Part shown: piece by piece, positions 30,323-38,340 of the stretch
Layout of the letters: the number at the start of each line of letters is the position of its first letter
Numbering within the stretch: position 1 is the first letter of the stretch
Virus record (IMG/VR): IMGVR_UViG_3300005563_000064
Location: 1-38,340 of that record
Origin: a virus
Strand: one strand, 5' to 3'
DNA: 38,340 nucleotides
Program-made: the position numbers and the translations under genes
The notes under the pieces: model-generated
The model's database searches: none
Told to the model about the DNA's origin: nothing
Seen by the model: the letters and a program-made list of their open reading frames with translations, nothing else

Positions 30323-31001
30323 TTATTACCTCATCCAATTGGTTTAAGTCTTGTTTAATCGCATCGCGCATGTCGATCAACACTGATTCGACATACTCTT
30401 TTTTCTCGTTCGGAAGCTTGGAAATGCGCTCCAGATTATCTTCTAAATATGCTGTGCAGCTCCAGCAATCATGGGATGATTTTTCTTGCGAATAATACTC
30501 AGGAAGTTTTTCACCGAGATATTTTTTAACCTGTTCCGTTGACCAGTTTTCTATGGGGAAAATGTATTGAATTCCATTGATCACATCTCCGCTTTTTACT
30601 GGGCCTTTTTTTTCATCTTCTGACCGCTGACCGCGATAGATTACTTCCATCCCTTCACATGCTTTAGCAAGTGGTTGCCAGATATTCGCATTGCAGCACG
30701 ATAGATAATCGGTAAATTTTCTGCCTTCTGTACCATGCACTATATGACCGAAATTTGTATTGCGAATTGCCAAAACATCAGAAGGGAAACCGTAGCTTTC
30801 AATGTAAGATGGTTGATCGCTTTTCACTTCTTGAAAGTGTGGAACGAGATTTTTAACTTTCTCCATCAACTCAATAGTTTCCTGATAGGCTGCGCCAGTG
30901 TTTCCCCAAACCACTAGTAACTCATTCCAAATAGGTTCCAGCAAATAGAGGCATGCAAGAGAGTCTTTCCCGCCTGAGAACTGCAATGCTTTCTTTAGCA
31001 T
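30306..31001 (-). CDS. PP-loop (PAPS reductase/DndC-like) enzyme
   Basis: 231 residues. PP-loop SGGKDS at 9-14 binds ATP; RGQRSEDE near 123-130 and CWSC at 179-182, with CC at 102-103, are typical of phage PAPS-reductase-like proteins. Members activate a substrate by adenylation, in sulfur assimilation, tRNA thiolation or DNA phosphorothioation. No Dnd partners are present. It is encoded inside the ejection-protein block, so it may modify DNA or a nucleotide pool rather than serve the virion. It could be an auxiliary metabolic gene. Confidence 0.85.
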   Translation of the reverse strand: MLKKALQFSGGKDSLACLYLLEPIWNELLVVWGNTGAAYQETIELMEKVKNLVPHFQEVKSDQPSYIESYGFPSDVLAIRNTNFGHIVHGTEGRKFTDYLSCCNANIWQPLAKACEGMEVIYRGQRSEDEKKGPVKSGDVINGIQYIFPIENWSTEQVKKYLGEKLPEYYSQEKSSHDCWSCTAYLEDNLERISKLPNEKKEYVESVLIDMRDAIKQDLNQLDEVINGIHY

Positions 31002-31639
31002 TTAATCATTCTCCAAATAGCAGGAATTGTACCGTCAAACACTGAATCATAATCTTCCCCAAGAACTGATTTTCCATATTCACCAGAGTCTTTAGGTTCT
31101 ATGTAAAGATCTAGTTTAAGTCCGCTTTCAATGGCTATTTGTTCAAGTTCATTCCTGCTTAAAACGGTGTATTCCACTGACTCCATTGATTCATTAGATC
31201 CACTTATCCTTACCATGTCATAGATGAAAAGAACGCCTCCAATTCTGAGCAACCTAGCGGCTTCTTTCAATGCTTGCGAATGATCTTCATGGCCGATAGA
31301 GAAACAAAACATCGCTCCATCATATAAGCCTGATCTTTCATTAACTTTTAAAAAATCACCATGAATCCATTTGCAGTTTTTAGGTGAGTATCTAAGCTGA
31401 ACTTCGCTGATGTTTACCAGTGTGAAAAATAAATCAGGGCGTTTTCTTTGCAATATTCTGGCAACTTCGCCTGTTCCACTACCCAAGTCGATCACATTTG
31501 AATTAAGGGGAAAATCGGCCCATCTTTCCAAGCGCCTTACATGCTCAACATCTGATTGTGCAAAACGATGGATTTGCAGAACCCTATGTCCTGCATTAAC
31601 CATTGCTGGAGTTAAAGCATCAATTAAATCAATGTCCAT
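30995..31639 (-). CDS. SAM-dependent methyltransferase
   Basis: 214 residues, class I Rossmann fold. Motif I VIDLGSGTGEVA at 49-60, a WIHGDFLK motif II/III-like strand, and the GVLFIYDMV strand are visible. No DNA-methylase DPPY/NPPY motif is present, so the substrate is likely a small molecule, lipid or sugar rather than DNA, though this is not certain. It is coupled to the PP-loop gene (seven-base overlap) and to a Gln-rich structural gene (TGATG). Confidence 0.8.
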   Translation of the reverse strand: MDIDLIDALTPAMVNAGHRVLQIHRFAQSDVEHVRRLERWADFPLNSNVIDLGSGTGEVARILQRKRPDLFFTLVNISEVQLRYSPKNCKWIHGDFLKVNERSGLYDGAMFCFSIGHEDHSQALKEAARLLRIGGVLFIYDMVRISGSNESMESVEYTVLSRNELEQIAIESGLKLDLYIEPKDSGEYGKSVLGEDYDSVFDGTIPAIWRMIKC

Positions 31640-32499
31640 CAGAACAAAGCCGCCGCGCCGATTGCTGCGCCAGCTAGGCCAGCCGTTGCCGAGTTCCCTG
31701 CATTTGCGCTACCTACACCAGCGTTGTAAATGCTTTGATCGTATCCTGCTTGACCTTGTGCCGCTCCAAGATAGTTCGCGCCTGCGGTTTGGCCTTGTTG
31801 CGCAACATTAATCTGCGATGGGTTTGTAACTTGTGATCCTGTACGAATTGCATTCAATTCATTTAGAGGATTATTACGATTAGTGGATTCTTGGCCGTAT
31901 TGTTGTTGCTGTTGTTGCATTCCAAGATTAATAGCTTGTAAAGCTGCTTGTGTTTGCGCATCGTTTCTGGTTTGACCAAATTGATTTTGAGCATTTCGCC
32001 AAGCCTCCGAACCCAAGGTAATGCCTTGATTTGCCAGGCGCTGGTCCAATTGGGATTGCTGTTGTTCATACTGGGGATTCAGGCGTGTCATCAGCGATTC
32101 ATACGCTGTATTGGTTGCCTTAGTTGGGTCATATGTCGCTGCATATGGAGCATTCAATGCATCATTAACCCGCCCATATGCCGAGTTTTGCAAGCCAGCC
32201 AGATTCAAACTTGTTAGGTTTTGCTGATCGAGCAGTTTTTGCTGTGTAGGGTCAAGCGTGACATTGGCGCTCCATTGGTCAGGATCGCTAGAATTTGGCT
32301 GAGCATAAGTGATGCTTCCATATGGAGTATATGTATTTACACGGTTTGCTTTTGCTGCTGCTCGCGCCGCCTCAATATTCCCCTGAGCAGTTTGTTCCGC
32401 AGCGCCTTTATAATCTGGAGCAGGGGCGGGATCTGGGGCATCTTTGTAATATAAGCGACGGCCTGTAGCGTCGTATCCGTCTCGATTAAGCAATCGCAT
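31639..32499 (-). CDS. Gln/Ala-rich structural (ejection) protein
   Basis: 286 residues. Early DPAPAPDYKGAAEQTAQGNI, then TYTPYGSITYAQ and a RLANQGITLGSEAW motif are the signature of a podoviral structural family located near ejection proteins, some annotated as tail or internal proteins. A glutamine run occurs near residue 190. The C-terminus is Ala and Gly-rich (AGLAGAAIGAAALF), perhaps membrane-active. Function inferred from family memory and position. Confidence 0.65.
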   Translation of the reverse strand: MRLLNRDGYDATGRRLYYKDAPDPAPAPDYKGAAEQTAQGNIEAARAAAKANRVNTYTPYGSITYAQPNSSDPDQWSANVTLDPTQQKLLDQQNLTSLNLAGLQNSAYGRVNDALNAPYAATYDPTKATNTAYESLMTRLNPQYEQQQSQLDQRLANQGITLGSEAWRNAQNQFGQTRNDAQTQAALQAINLGMQQQQQQYGQESTNRNNPLNELNAIRTGSQVTNPSQINVAQQGQTAGANYLGAAQGQAGYDQSIYNAGVGSANAGNSATAGLAGAAIGAAALF

Positions 32500-32912
32500 T
32501 ATTTATCCTTGATCCAAGTGCATTCATCATTCAACATGCGCATTACGATTCCATCTTTTTCGCCATACCAATGCTTCAATGTGGCCTCATAGACAAAACC
32601 TAGTCGCCTGTCAATTTCTTGAGCCTGATGATTGTCGTCTTCAATAATTGCCGTGATTCTTCGCTTACCGCACGTTATGAACGGATAATGAAATACAGCC
32701 CGTAAATACTCTTTAGTCATGAAGCGAGGGGTAGAACTAGCTACACTCAACTCACAATTGTGTTCAGAAAATCGTGAAAATGCTGTTACCCCCATTATCT
32801 GACAATCTTGTGTTACAGAAGCGATAACTTTTGCATTTTCAGGAGTAAATTTTACTTTCAAGATATGGTTAATGAATTCGTAGAAAGCTGGATGCTGTTC
32901 TATGATAACCAT
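32499..32912 (-). CDS. GNAT-like acetyltransferase
   Basis: 137 residues, one third of the pattern matching GNAT: a beta segment KRRITAIIEDDNHQAQEI and RRLGFVYEATLKHWYG, corresponding to the acetyl-CoA binding region and the last strands. Several podovirus genomes carry such a gene among tail genes; its substrate is unknown. TAATG couplings on both sides place it firmly within the late operon. Confidence 0.7.
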   Translation of the reverse strand: MVIIEQHPAFYEFINHILKVKFTPENAKVIASVTQDCQIMGVTAFSRFSEHNCELSVASSTPRFMTKEYLRAVFHYPFITCGKRRITAIIEDDNHQAQEIDRRLGFVYEATLKHWYGEKDGIVMRMLNDECTWIKDK

Positions 32913-34432
32913 TAAAGAATCCCGCCCTTCTGATAAAGATAATCTGTCGCTTGCCAGTAAACATCCCCTGCATTCCCTTGGACTTTAATTCGCAAAGCTG
33001 CTGATTGAGCCCAATCACCAACGGTTTTCCAACTTGTAAAAGACCGTTGACCACCACCCCAAAACATCGAGCCCCAAAACATTTGACCCCAAATCATGCC
33101 AGAAGGCGGCGTATAGGTAAAAGCGCCTGTCACATCTGAAATCATGTAATCAATATTGAGACCGTACACAATTGATGGAATGCCAGTAGTTGTTAGATAC
33201 GGCTTTACCATTGTGAAGTATTTTCGCTGCGCGCTCGAACCGAAAGTTTGGAACGATGGGAGCGCATCAGCAACAATCTGCGAACTATTGTCAGTTGATC
33301 CTACCCAAGCTAACTGGACAGAATTTTGATTGCCATAGTACAAACCGGCAGATGTATCGCGCCAACTACTAGCGTTCCATGCCGTGAATTTTGCCCAGGC
33401 TCCGGTAATCGTATTTTGTACATATTGGAAATTCTGCCCATTACCTGCTGGTACATTTAGAATCACCATATTCAAGCTGTTGAACAGAAGAGGAACCCAT
33501 CCGAAATTGTTCTTGTATTGCGTTACAGCGGCAGAAATGCCATTCTGTATTTTGTCTGTAATAGAAACACGCTTATCAATAGATGCTGAGAGAAGACCTT
33601 TACTTAAAGGGTATAGCCCCTCTTCTGTCATCACTAGAATATCGCCTGCTAATTTAGTGCAGCAACGGCGACCAATAGGACGGCCAATTGTATAAACACC
33701 GACAAGCTGGAATGTAGCTGCTGTTGATGGATCAGTTCCGCTATAAACAGCAAACTCGCCATTTGATGATACAAAAACCAAATGGTCATCTGCACCGTCA
33801 CCTGCATCAATGGTCCAAGCAGAAATGGCTACTAAATAACCGCCTTTTCTAAATACCGAACCAAGATCAAATTGATTTGCTGCGCCTCCAATCGAATTGA
33901 CCGGTAGATACCAAGCTCGCAATGCATTGGTTTCTACCATCCAAAGACGATTTTTAAATAAGCAGCCTTGAACTAGAAGTGTAGTAGTGACACCTGTAAT
34001 CGCTGGCGTGCTCGCTCCATCAATTGCGGTCCATGTTGTGCCGTTATAAAGTTGCGGCTTATCAACTCCATTGAAGAGGTAAAGAAAATTACCTCCTGGC
34101 GTTGTAATCGCCGCATCTTGCCAGCGATTGCCAATCTGTCCTGTAACAACAGGTGCACCAATTGCACCAGAGGATGTTACATCGTAGATATTTCCAGCCG
34201 AAGCAGCGAACAGCTTAATATTTCCTGTTGGGGGCGCATAATCAACAACCGTTTCGACAGTAGATGAAAAGCCAGTTGCCCAATTTGTACAGCCCTTTCG
34301 GATGCCGACTTGAGAAGGATAAGGAAACCAGTTTTCAAGAATAACCGCATCCTGTGGCGGCATATCCTGCAATGAATCTCGGTCATTAAGGCCACCTACC
34401 GGAGCGGGGAGATTCTTAGATGCTGTTGCCAT
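32912..34432 (-). CDS. Packaged DNA stabilisation (gp10-like) tail protein
   Basis: 506 residues. It has the beta-propeller-like layout of P22 gp10-type tail hub proteins: GGLNDRDSLQDMPPQDAVIL, repeated strands such as NRWQDAAITTPGGNFLYLF and DHLVFVSSNGEFAVYSG, and MIWGQMFWGSMFWGGGQ near the end. It should plug the portal vertex and carry tail spikes or fibres. One-base overlaps with neighbours; no frame disruption. Confidence 0.75.
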   Translation of the reverse strand: MATASKNLPAPVGGLNDRDSLQDMPPQDAVILENWFPYPSQVGIRKGCTNWATGFSSTVETVVDYAPPTGNIKLFAASAGNIYDVTSSGAIGAPVVTGQIGNRWQDAAITTPGGNFLYLFNGVDKPQLYNGTTWTAIDGASTPAITGVTTTLLVQGCLFKNRLWMVETNALRAWYLPVNSIGGAANQFDLGSVFRKGGYLVAISAWTIDAGDGADDHLVFVSSNGEFAVYSGTDPSTAATFQLVGVYTIGRPIGRRCCTKLAGDILVMTEEGLYPLSKGLLSASIDKRVSITDKIQNGISAAVTQYKNNFGWVPLLFNSLNMVILNVPAGNGQNFQYVQNTITGAWAKFTAWNASSWRDTSAGLYYGNQNSVQLAWVGSTDNSSQIVADALPSFQTFGSSAQRKYFTMVKPYLTTTGIPSIVYGLNIDYMISDVTGAFTYTPPSGMIWGQMFWGSMFWGGGQRSFTSWKTVGDWAQSAALRIKVQGNAGDVYWQATDYLYQKGGIL

Positions 34433-35340
34433 TAGTTACCGCCCGGCCAATTTCCATCCTGCACGTTCCATTCTGTCATGAGGATTTCACCAAATACTGG
34501 GGATAGGCTAAGCTTAGGTGCGCTCTTGTCTTGGGCCATACACGCTTGAAGCAATGCGCCATATTCAGCAGCATTAAACGAATAATCTAAGCCTTTAGCT
34601 TGCATCCATCTAAGTTTTAGACCGGCGACCATAAGAGAGTCATCGTAAATGCAAGTATCAGTATCCGCAGTGAAATAAGGTTTTCCTACATTAGTTGCGC
34701 TATATGCCCAATTAGCTGAAATATACTCGTAGGCAAAGATCAAAGCATTAGGAGGTGGCGGGCTAATCTGGATCGCGTTAGCCTGAATACGGAAGCGTTC
34801 GCGTGGGCCAGCATATACGACACCAGATTTATAAGATTGCCACTCCTGCGGCGATTTAGGCCCCATCAGAGGCCATCTATTTGTACGATCCCACTCTGTT
34901 TGCGGAATTTGCTTTAGCCAGTCACTAGGAAGTGGATAGCCAACCTGAGAAAACTGCAATGTCTGACTCTGAGTCATTGTTGCAGGCTGATCCATCGTTA
35001 CTTGCGTAGCGGAATCAATACTTAGAATTTGAGCAAATGGGTTAATACCTAAGCCCGTTACTCCAAAATTAACAGAGAGATTCGCCGTGCTTGGAATTCC
35101 CGTGATGATGGCCGATCCTGCAACTGTGTTACCTGCAAGATTGTAGGCAACAGTCGTCAGCAAATATTGCTTATCCAATTTCTCCCACTCAAAATTTCGA
35201 GTGAGGTCATGACCATGGCGGTTCAGCAATGCAAACAACTGCACGGTTTGCTGGTCCTGACTGCCGACTACAAGAGAAGGCGAATCAAGCGCCAATTCTT
35301 GGCATGTCTGCTGGATAAGTTGCAGGAGGGTTATGCTCAT
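34432..35340 (-). CDS. Head-tail connector / tail tube-like protein
   Basis: 302 residues. QLIQQTCQELALDSP, ALLNRHGHDLTRNFEWE, QIPQTEWDRTNRWP and a PKSPQEWQ segment are recognisable from podoviral connector proteins of the gp4/tail-tubular-A type, which sit directly beneath the portal. The C-terminal KLRWMQAKGLDYSFNAAEY region is helical. Coupled by TAATG to the gp10-like gene and abutting the gene upstream. Confidence 0.7.
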   Translation of the reverse strand: MSITLLQLIQQTCQELALDSPSLVVGSQDQQTVQLFALLNRHGHDLTRNFEWEKLDKQYLLTTVAYNLAGNTVAGSAIITGIPSTANLSVNFGVTGLGINPFAQILSIDSATQVTMDQPATMTQSQTLQFSQVGYPLPSDWLKQIPQTEWDRTNRWPLMGPKSPQEWQSYKSGVVYAGPRERFRIQANAIQISPPPPNALIFAYEYISANWAYSATNVGKPYFTADTDTCIYDDSLMVAGLKLRWMQAKGLDYSFNAAEYGALLQACMAQDKSAPKLSLSPVFGEILMTEWNVQDGNWPGGN

Positions 35341-35907
35341 TTATTCAGCTTTCGGACGGCCTGGACCGCGTTTGTTATCAAGTGCAGCAGTATTCAAGGC
35401 TGCGAGTTGAGCCTTCATACTGTCCAATTCCTCTTGCAGATGTTTTTCGCGCAAAGCACGCGCTTCATTCTCTGCATTCCCGGCAGCAGCCTCAAGAGCT
35501 GCCTTAGCCTTTGTGCGCAGTTCATACATGCCCATTCCGAGAGCATGAACAGATGCATCAGAGAGATTCGACAGTTGCTCTACTGTATGAACCTCATGAT
35601 AGTTAAGCTCTTTCACTTGAGAAGCTGTAACAGCAGGCCATTCCTTCAAGATCCAACCGCGAACTTGTGTGGTCAAACCTTCTTTGAAAGCTTTGTATTG
35701 ACGAGGGAAGCGGAACTTGTGCGTTTCATCGACTTTCGTGTCAATGACGAGCTTATTGTCTCCTGGGACAAGGATACGCACCATTTCAACGTCCATGAAT
35801 ACTGGACGGCCAGCGGCATCGCTCTCAACACCATTCTTGATGGCATCGGTGTAAAAATGTACGGTCAATACGGAATCGTTCTGACGTTCAGCAGTGAAGT
35901 TGTCCAC
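35341..35907 (-). CDS. Structural-region protein with coiled coil and AT-hook-like end
   Basis: 188 residues. The N-terminal half (VFMDVEMVRILVPGDNKLVID) is beta-rich, the middle holds a FPRQYKAFKEGL helix, and residues about 125-175 form an acidic coiled coil. The last ten residues KRGPGRPKAE resemble an AT-hook, which binds the DNA minor groove. This family occurs between capsid and connector genes in related phages; function unknown. Confidence 0.65.
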   Translation of the reverse strand: MDNFTAERQNDSVLTVHFYTDAIKNGVESDAAGRPVFMDVEMVRILVPGDNKLVIDTKVDETHKFRFPRQYKAFKEGLTTQVRGWILKEWPAVTASQVKELNYHEVHTVEQLSNLSDASVHALGMGMYELRTKAKAALEAAAGNAENEARALREKHLQEELDSMKAQLAALNTAALDNKRGPGRPKAE

Positions 35908-35926
35908 TGATTTCTCCTAGAAAGAA

Positions 35927-35944
35927 TCCCCCATTTAAGGGGGA
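35927..35944. terminator. Small hairpin between capsid-region genes
   Basis: TCCCCC (35927-35932) and GGGGGA (35939-35944) with a six-base loop. On the minus strand it is followed by TTCTTTCT, on the plus strand by CTTTTG, so neither side has a good T-run. A partial attenuator or RNase processing site in the late transcript is more likely than a true terminator. Confidence 0.4.
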
Positions 35945-35951
35945 CTTTTGA

Positions 35952-36338
35952 TTAAGCCGACAGGACAGCGTAATAAACGCCGTTACCCTTGGCTACGAAA
36001 TAAGCAGTCTTGCCGGAAGCGACCGAGACTGCTGTATTTGTTGCTGCCAAGCCGATAGAACCGCCAGTAGGTGGATATACCGACAAAGCATTTGCACCTT
36101 GGTTAGCGATAAAGAAGCTATCACCTCCCACAATGCCAGAAGTAGCAGTCGATGCCGGGAGGATTGCCCCGGTCGATGCTGCTACAGTTGTAAATTCAGT
36201 GAACTCTGTCTGAATCGCGTAAGCAGTACCTTGGGTAGAGCCTGTGGCGGTTGCGCCAGCAGTGCTATACCCATTCAAGGCGATTGCTTGTTGACCAGAA
36301 AAGCCACTGCCCATCAATGTTTTGATTAGGCCGGGCAT
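35952..36338 (-). CDS. Small capsid-associated beta protein
   Basis: 128 residues rich in Ala, Gly, Ser and Thr, with GFSGQQAIALNGYSTAGATA and SIGLAATNTAVSVASG. It resembles other phage decoration or head-fibre-base proteins, and the position just after the major capsid gene agrees. AAGGAG site. No precise family. Confidence 0.65.
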   Translation of the reverse strand: MPGLIKTLMGSGFSGQQAIALNGYSTAGATATGSTQGTAYAIQTEFTEFTTVAASTGAILPASTATSGIVGGDSFFIANQGANALSVYPPTGGSIGLAATNTAVSVASGKTAYFVAKGNGVYYAVLSA

Positions 36339-36347
36339 AGTATCTCC

Positions 36348-36647
36348 TTAGACAGAAGCAGCGGAGAACCAACCTTGATCACCAGTGACCATAGCAGTCG
36401 CAGGAGAAGTATACGCGCCACCTGTAGCAGTTACCAGGAAGGTTGTAGGGCTGATTGTGCAGACCGCTGTAGAAGCAGTGATAGAGGCATTTGCTTGTGC
36501 GTACACATAACGTTTGCCATCACTTGCCCAGACTTGATCGCCAAGACGAGCTTGCGGCTTATCAGCGCCCGAAGCCAGATCAGTAGCCAGAACTGTGACA
36601 AGAGGTTTAACCCCAAGTTTGGGGGTAGAGGTAAATGGTGCAGCCAT
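36348..36647 (-). CDS. Small capsid-region protein
   Basis: 99 residues. PKLGVKPLVTVLATDL, RLGDQVWASDGKRYVYAQAN and the VTGDQGWFSAASV ending indicate a compact beta protein. It directly follows the major capsid gene and could be a decoration or head-completion protein, though I cannot place it in a family. GGAT-type site upstream; nine bases before the next gene. Confidence 0.65.
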   Translation of the reverse strand: MAAPFTSTPKLGVKPLVTVLATDLASGADKPQARLGDQVWASDGKRYVYAQANASITASTAVCTISPTTFLVTATGGAYTSPATAMVTGDQGWFSAASV

Positions 36648-36664
36648 GATTTATCCTTTCTTTC

Positions 36665-37654
36665 TTAAGCGCCAAGAACGGCTTGGAATTGCGAGCCGGA
36701 TGTGGTGAGATTACCAGCCCAACCGATCAGCTTGACAATCGCATCTTGATTGACCGACTGACGATCGCCGCCAATCGGAACCATGTTGCGGTCACGGTGA
36801 GGGCGGAAGAAGATGTAATCGGTATTCAGGAAGTACATACGGTTTGTTGGGATAGAACCACCGATACCGCCATCCAAACGAACCATCATCTTCTTGCCTG
36901 CGCCGAAGTATGCCAAGCTGGAGAAGCCTGCACCGGCATCTTCTTCGGTAGTCACTCGCTGGATAGCTTGCAACGATTCCAAGAACAGACGATAGTAGTT
37001 GTTGTCCGCAACGCACAGATCAGGAGAATCAGTACCACGAACAGTTTGCAGGATGGTGCGGTTCATGTACGACTGGATATTCGAAGCATTCGCAGGTGCG
37101 CCACCATCAGTTACACCCGAGAATGCAACGTTACGCCAGAAAGTCCAAGTCGCACGGTTAATGCCGCCGTAAGTACCAGTTGTCGGGGTGGTAGAGATTG
37201 CAGCAGCAAGACCGGTAATATCTTTACCACCGTTGCCTGTGCCATCCGAATAAACACCAGCAGAGATTTGGTTCATCAGTTGCTTTTCGGCGACCATAAT
37301 GCGGCCTTCCAGCAAGTCAATGATCGCTTCTTTGCCCGAATTCATCAGCTGTTCCAGGCCCGAGATAGTGACGGCAGCAGCGTACTGCTTAATGTCATAT
37401 TGTGGCGCTGTCAACGGACTATTCGGAGTAATGTCGATCACATCGTAACCAGAATACGAGCTTGCATTCTGGGTATTTGGATCGTTATACATCAACTCTT
37501 GCAGGATCACGTTACCGCCAGAGAATGGCTTAACGTTGCCTTTCGAGTTCAGGTATTGAAGCAACGCATTGTTTTTCAATGTGTTGTCGGCGAGCTTGCC
37601 GGAACGATTTTGAATCGTAGTAGTGACAATATCTGTCAGATTGGGGGATGCCAT
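36665..37654 (-). CDS. Major capsid protein
   Basis: 329 residues. It begins MASPNLTDIVTTTIQNRSGK and has YDVIDITPNSPLTAPQYDI, an E-loop-like KQYAAAVTISGLEQ, and a C-terminal NMVPIGGDRQSVNQDAIVK and LTTSGSQFQAVLGA pattern that matches podoviral major capsid proteins of BPP-1/BcepC6B type (HK97 fold expected). Placed between scaffold and small head proteins, behind a good AAGGAG site. Several hundred copies make the shell. Confidence 0.85.
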   Translation of the reverse strand: MASPNLTDIVTTTIQNRSGKLADNTLKNNALLQYLNSKGNVKPFSGGNVILQELMYNDPNTQNASSYSGYDVIDITPNSPLTAPQYDIKQYAAAVTISGLEQLMNSGKEAIIDLLEGRIMVAEKQLMNQISAGVYSDGTGNGGKDITGLAAAISTTPTTGTYGGINRATWTFWRNVAFSGVTDGGAPANASNIQSYMNRTILQTVRGTDSPDLCVADNNYYRLFLESLQAIQRVTTEEDAGAGFSSLAYFGAGKKMMVRLDGGIGGSIPTNRMYFLNTDYIFFRPHRDRNMVPIGGDRQSVNQDAIVKLIGWAGNLTTSGSQFQAVLGA

Positions 37655-37665
37655 TTAAAACTCCT

Positions 37666-38340
37666 TTAAGATTGTTCGAAAGCAGCCGAGATTTCGTCTC
37701 GCAACGAATTCTTAGGCTGAGAGGCCATACCTGATGCTGGCGAAGAACCTTTAACGCCTACCGCTGCGGATTTCGCACGATGTGCATTTGCTTGTTCCTG
37801 TGCCGCACGGGTTTGCTGTTCGAGCAAAGCTTTCCGTGTTTCTGGATTGGCATAAACTGCTTGATCATAAGCATCTTGCAAGTCGTTTGCCTGTCCGCCA
37901 TCAATCAAGGCTTTCATGTGCATACGAACTTTGTCAAAATGTTCATGGCCTGGTGCTTCGGCAAACTTTTGAATCTCGCTGGTTACAGCTTGCATTTCGC
38001 GGGTTTGCTGTCCTTCTAAATACTGCTTATTTTGTTGCTCAAGTTCATACATACGTTGCTGCATCTGCGCAACTTCTGGAGCGAATTGCTGATTTAGGTC
38101 GATCCCATAATATCGAGCCAATCCCATAAACTTTTCAAACTTTACTGCTGGAGGCGCATTTTTTAGATCGTTATCCATTTTGAATAACTCTCCGATTGCC
38201 TGTTCTCCAGTAATCCCGAATTGCTTATAATTTTCCTTGTATTGTTCGGCAATTTGAGTAAAACGAGAACCAGCCTCAGCCAAAGGAGCCATTTGCTTGT
38301 ATGCAGGGCTTTCCTCAAACTGTTTGCCGTAGCCTTTATG
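37666..38340 (-). CDS. Scaffold-like capsid assembly protein, C-terminal part (runs off right edge)
   Basis: 224 codons, open through the right edge, where it reads HKGYGKQFEESPAYKQ. It is helical and Gln-rich (for example MYELEQQNKQYLEGQQTR), with a Lys and Ser-rich linker and a short helical end RDEISAAFEQS, as in phage scaffolds whose C-terminus binds the capsid protein. It follows the capsid gene spacing by 11 bases. The N-terminal fragment at 1-56 completes it, apart from missing sequence at the break. Confidence 0.75.
   Translation of the reverse strand, partial: HKGYGKQFEESPAYKQMAPLAEAGSRFTQIAEQYKENYKQFGITGEQAIGELFKMDNDLKNAPPAVKFEKFMGLARYYGIDLNQQFAPEVAQMQQRMYELEQQNKQYLEGQQTREMQAVTSEIQKFAEAPGHEHFDKVRMHMKALIDGGQANDLQDAYDQAVYANPETRKALLEQQTRAAQEQANAHRAKSAAVGVKGSSPASGMASQPKNSLRDEISAAFEQS

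Noticed and set aside
30306-31639. Dnd phosphorothioation system
   Set aside because: Only a DndC-like PP-loop protein is present; no cysteine desulfurase, DndD ATPase, DndE or nuclease partners are encoded.
36683-37669. 328-codon open frame on the strand opposite the major capsid gene
   Set aside because: It is a codon-bias shadow of the capsid gene: no ribosome site, no operon on that strand, and a Cys, Arg and Ile-rich composition unlike a real protein.
1-38340. Diversity-generating retroelement, as in BPP-1
   Set aside because: The head and tail genes recall that phage group, but no reverse transcriptase and no template/variable repeat pair was found.

Overview
The window looks like a nearly complete genome of a short-tailed (podovirus-like) phage, cut inside one gene. 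The left edge holds the first 18 codons of a minus-strand scaffold-like gene and the right edge holds its last 224 codons. That is the expected place for a scaffold, between portal and major capsid protein, so the two ends belong together. A direct join is out of frame, so some sequence is missing. Protein flavour (TerL, 694-residue portal, gp10-like stabilisation protein, NinB/NinG, YqaJ, DUF2591) and the moderate, roughly mid-40s GC suggest a phage of a betaproteobacterium, in the broad neighbourhood of BPP-1/BcepC6B-like podoviruses. This assignment is from memory of protein families, not from a search. No integrase, CI-type repressor, transposase, reverse transcriptase, CRISPR array, polymerase, helicase or primase is recognisable.

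Layout. (1) Late operon, minus strand, from about 4700 leftward through the break and on from 38340 to 22886: TerS, TerL, small virion-like protein, portal, zinc ribbon, scaffold, major capsid, small virion proteins, head-tail/tail proteins, ejection proteins with three embedded enzymes (GNAT, methyltransferase, PP-loop PAPS-reductase-like), tail fibre, carbohydrate-binding-like protein, SGNH-unlike alpha/beta hydrolase, holin candidate, DUF5675 protein, and nested Rz/Rz1. It is headed by a promoter followed at once by a strong terminator, the architecture of a Q-controlled late promoter. (2) Minus-strand early/middle operon, 15868 to 4708: a small HTH protein, tiny membrane and zinc-finger proteins, NinB, a cytosine methylase overprinted by a second full-length frame, NinG, many small genes, two HNH-AP2 homing endonucleases, winged-helix regulators, then an RNA/tRNA-Tyr unit, two fibre-like proteins and a candidate Q-type regulator. 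(3) Plus-strand early operon, 16385 to about 22900: an Ala-rich repeat protein, a recombination set (unknown partner, YqaJ exonuclease, SSB), an HNH gene, and modular accessory proteins.

The two early operons diverge from a compact control region (15869-16000) with two promoters sharing a mirrored -10/start element and an 8-bp operator-like dyad. Genes are packed with ATGA, TAATG or TGATG junctions, which allowed several genes shorter than 60 codons to be placed with confidence.

The least explained content is RNA. Three long gene-free stretches are dense in nested helices: about 6369-6638 (minus, leading into tRNA-Tyr), 11360-11846 (probably minus), and 15992-16384 (plus, leader of the first early gene, with a possible pseudoknot). 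In each, G-U pairs fit one strand only. These are the best candidates for undescribed elements, together with the overprinted methylase.
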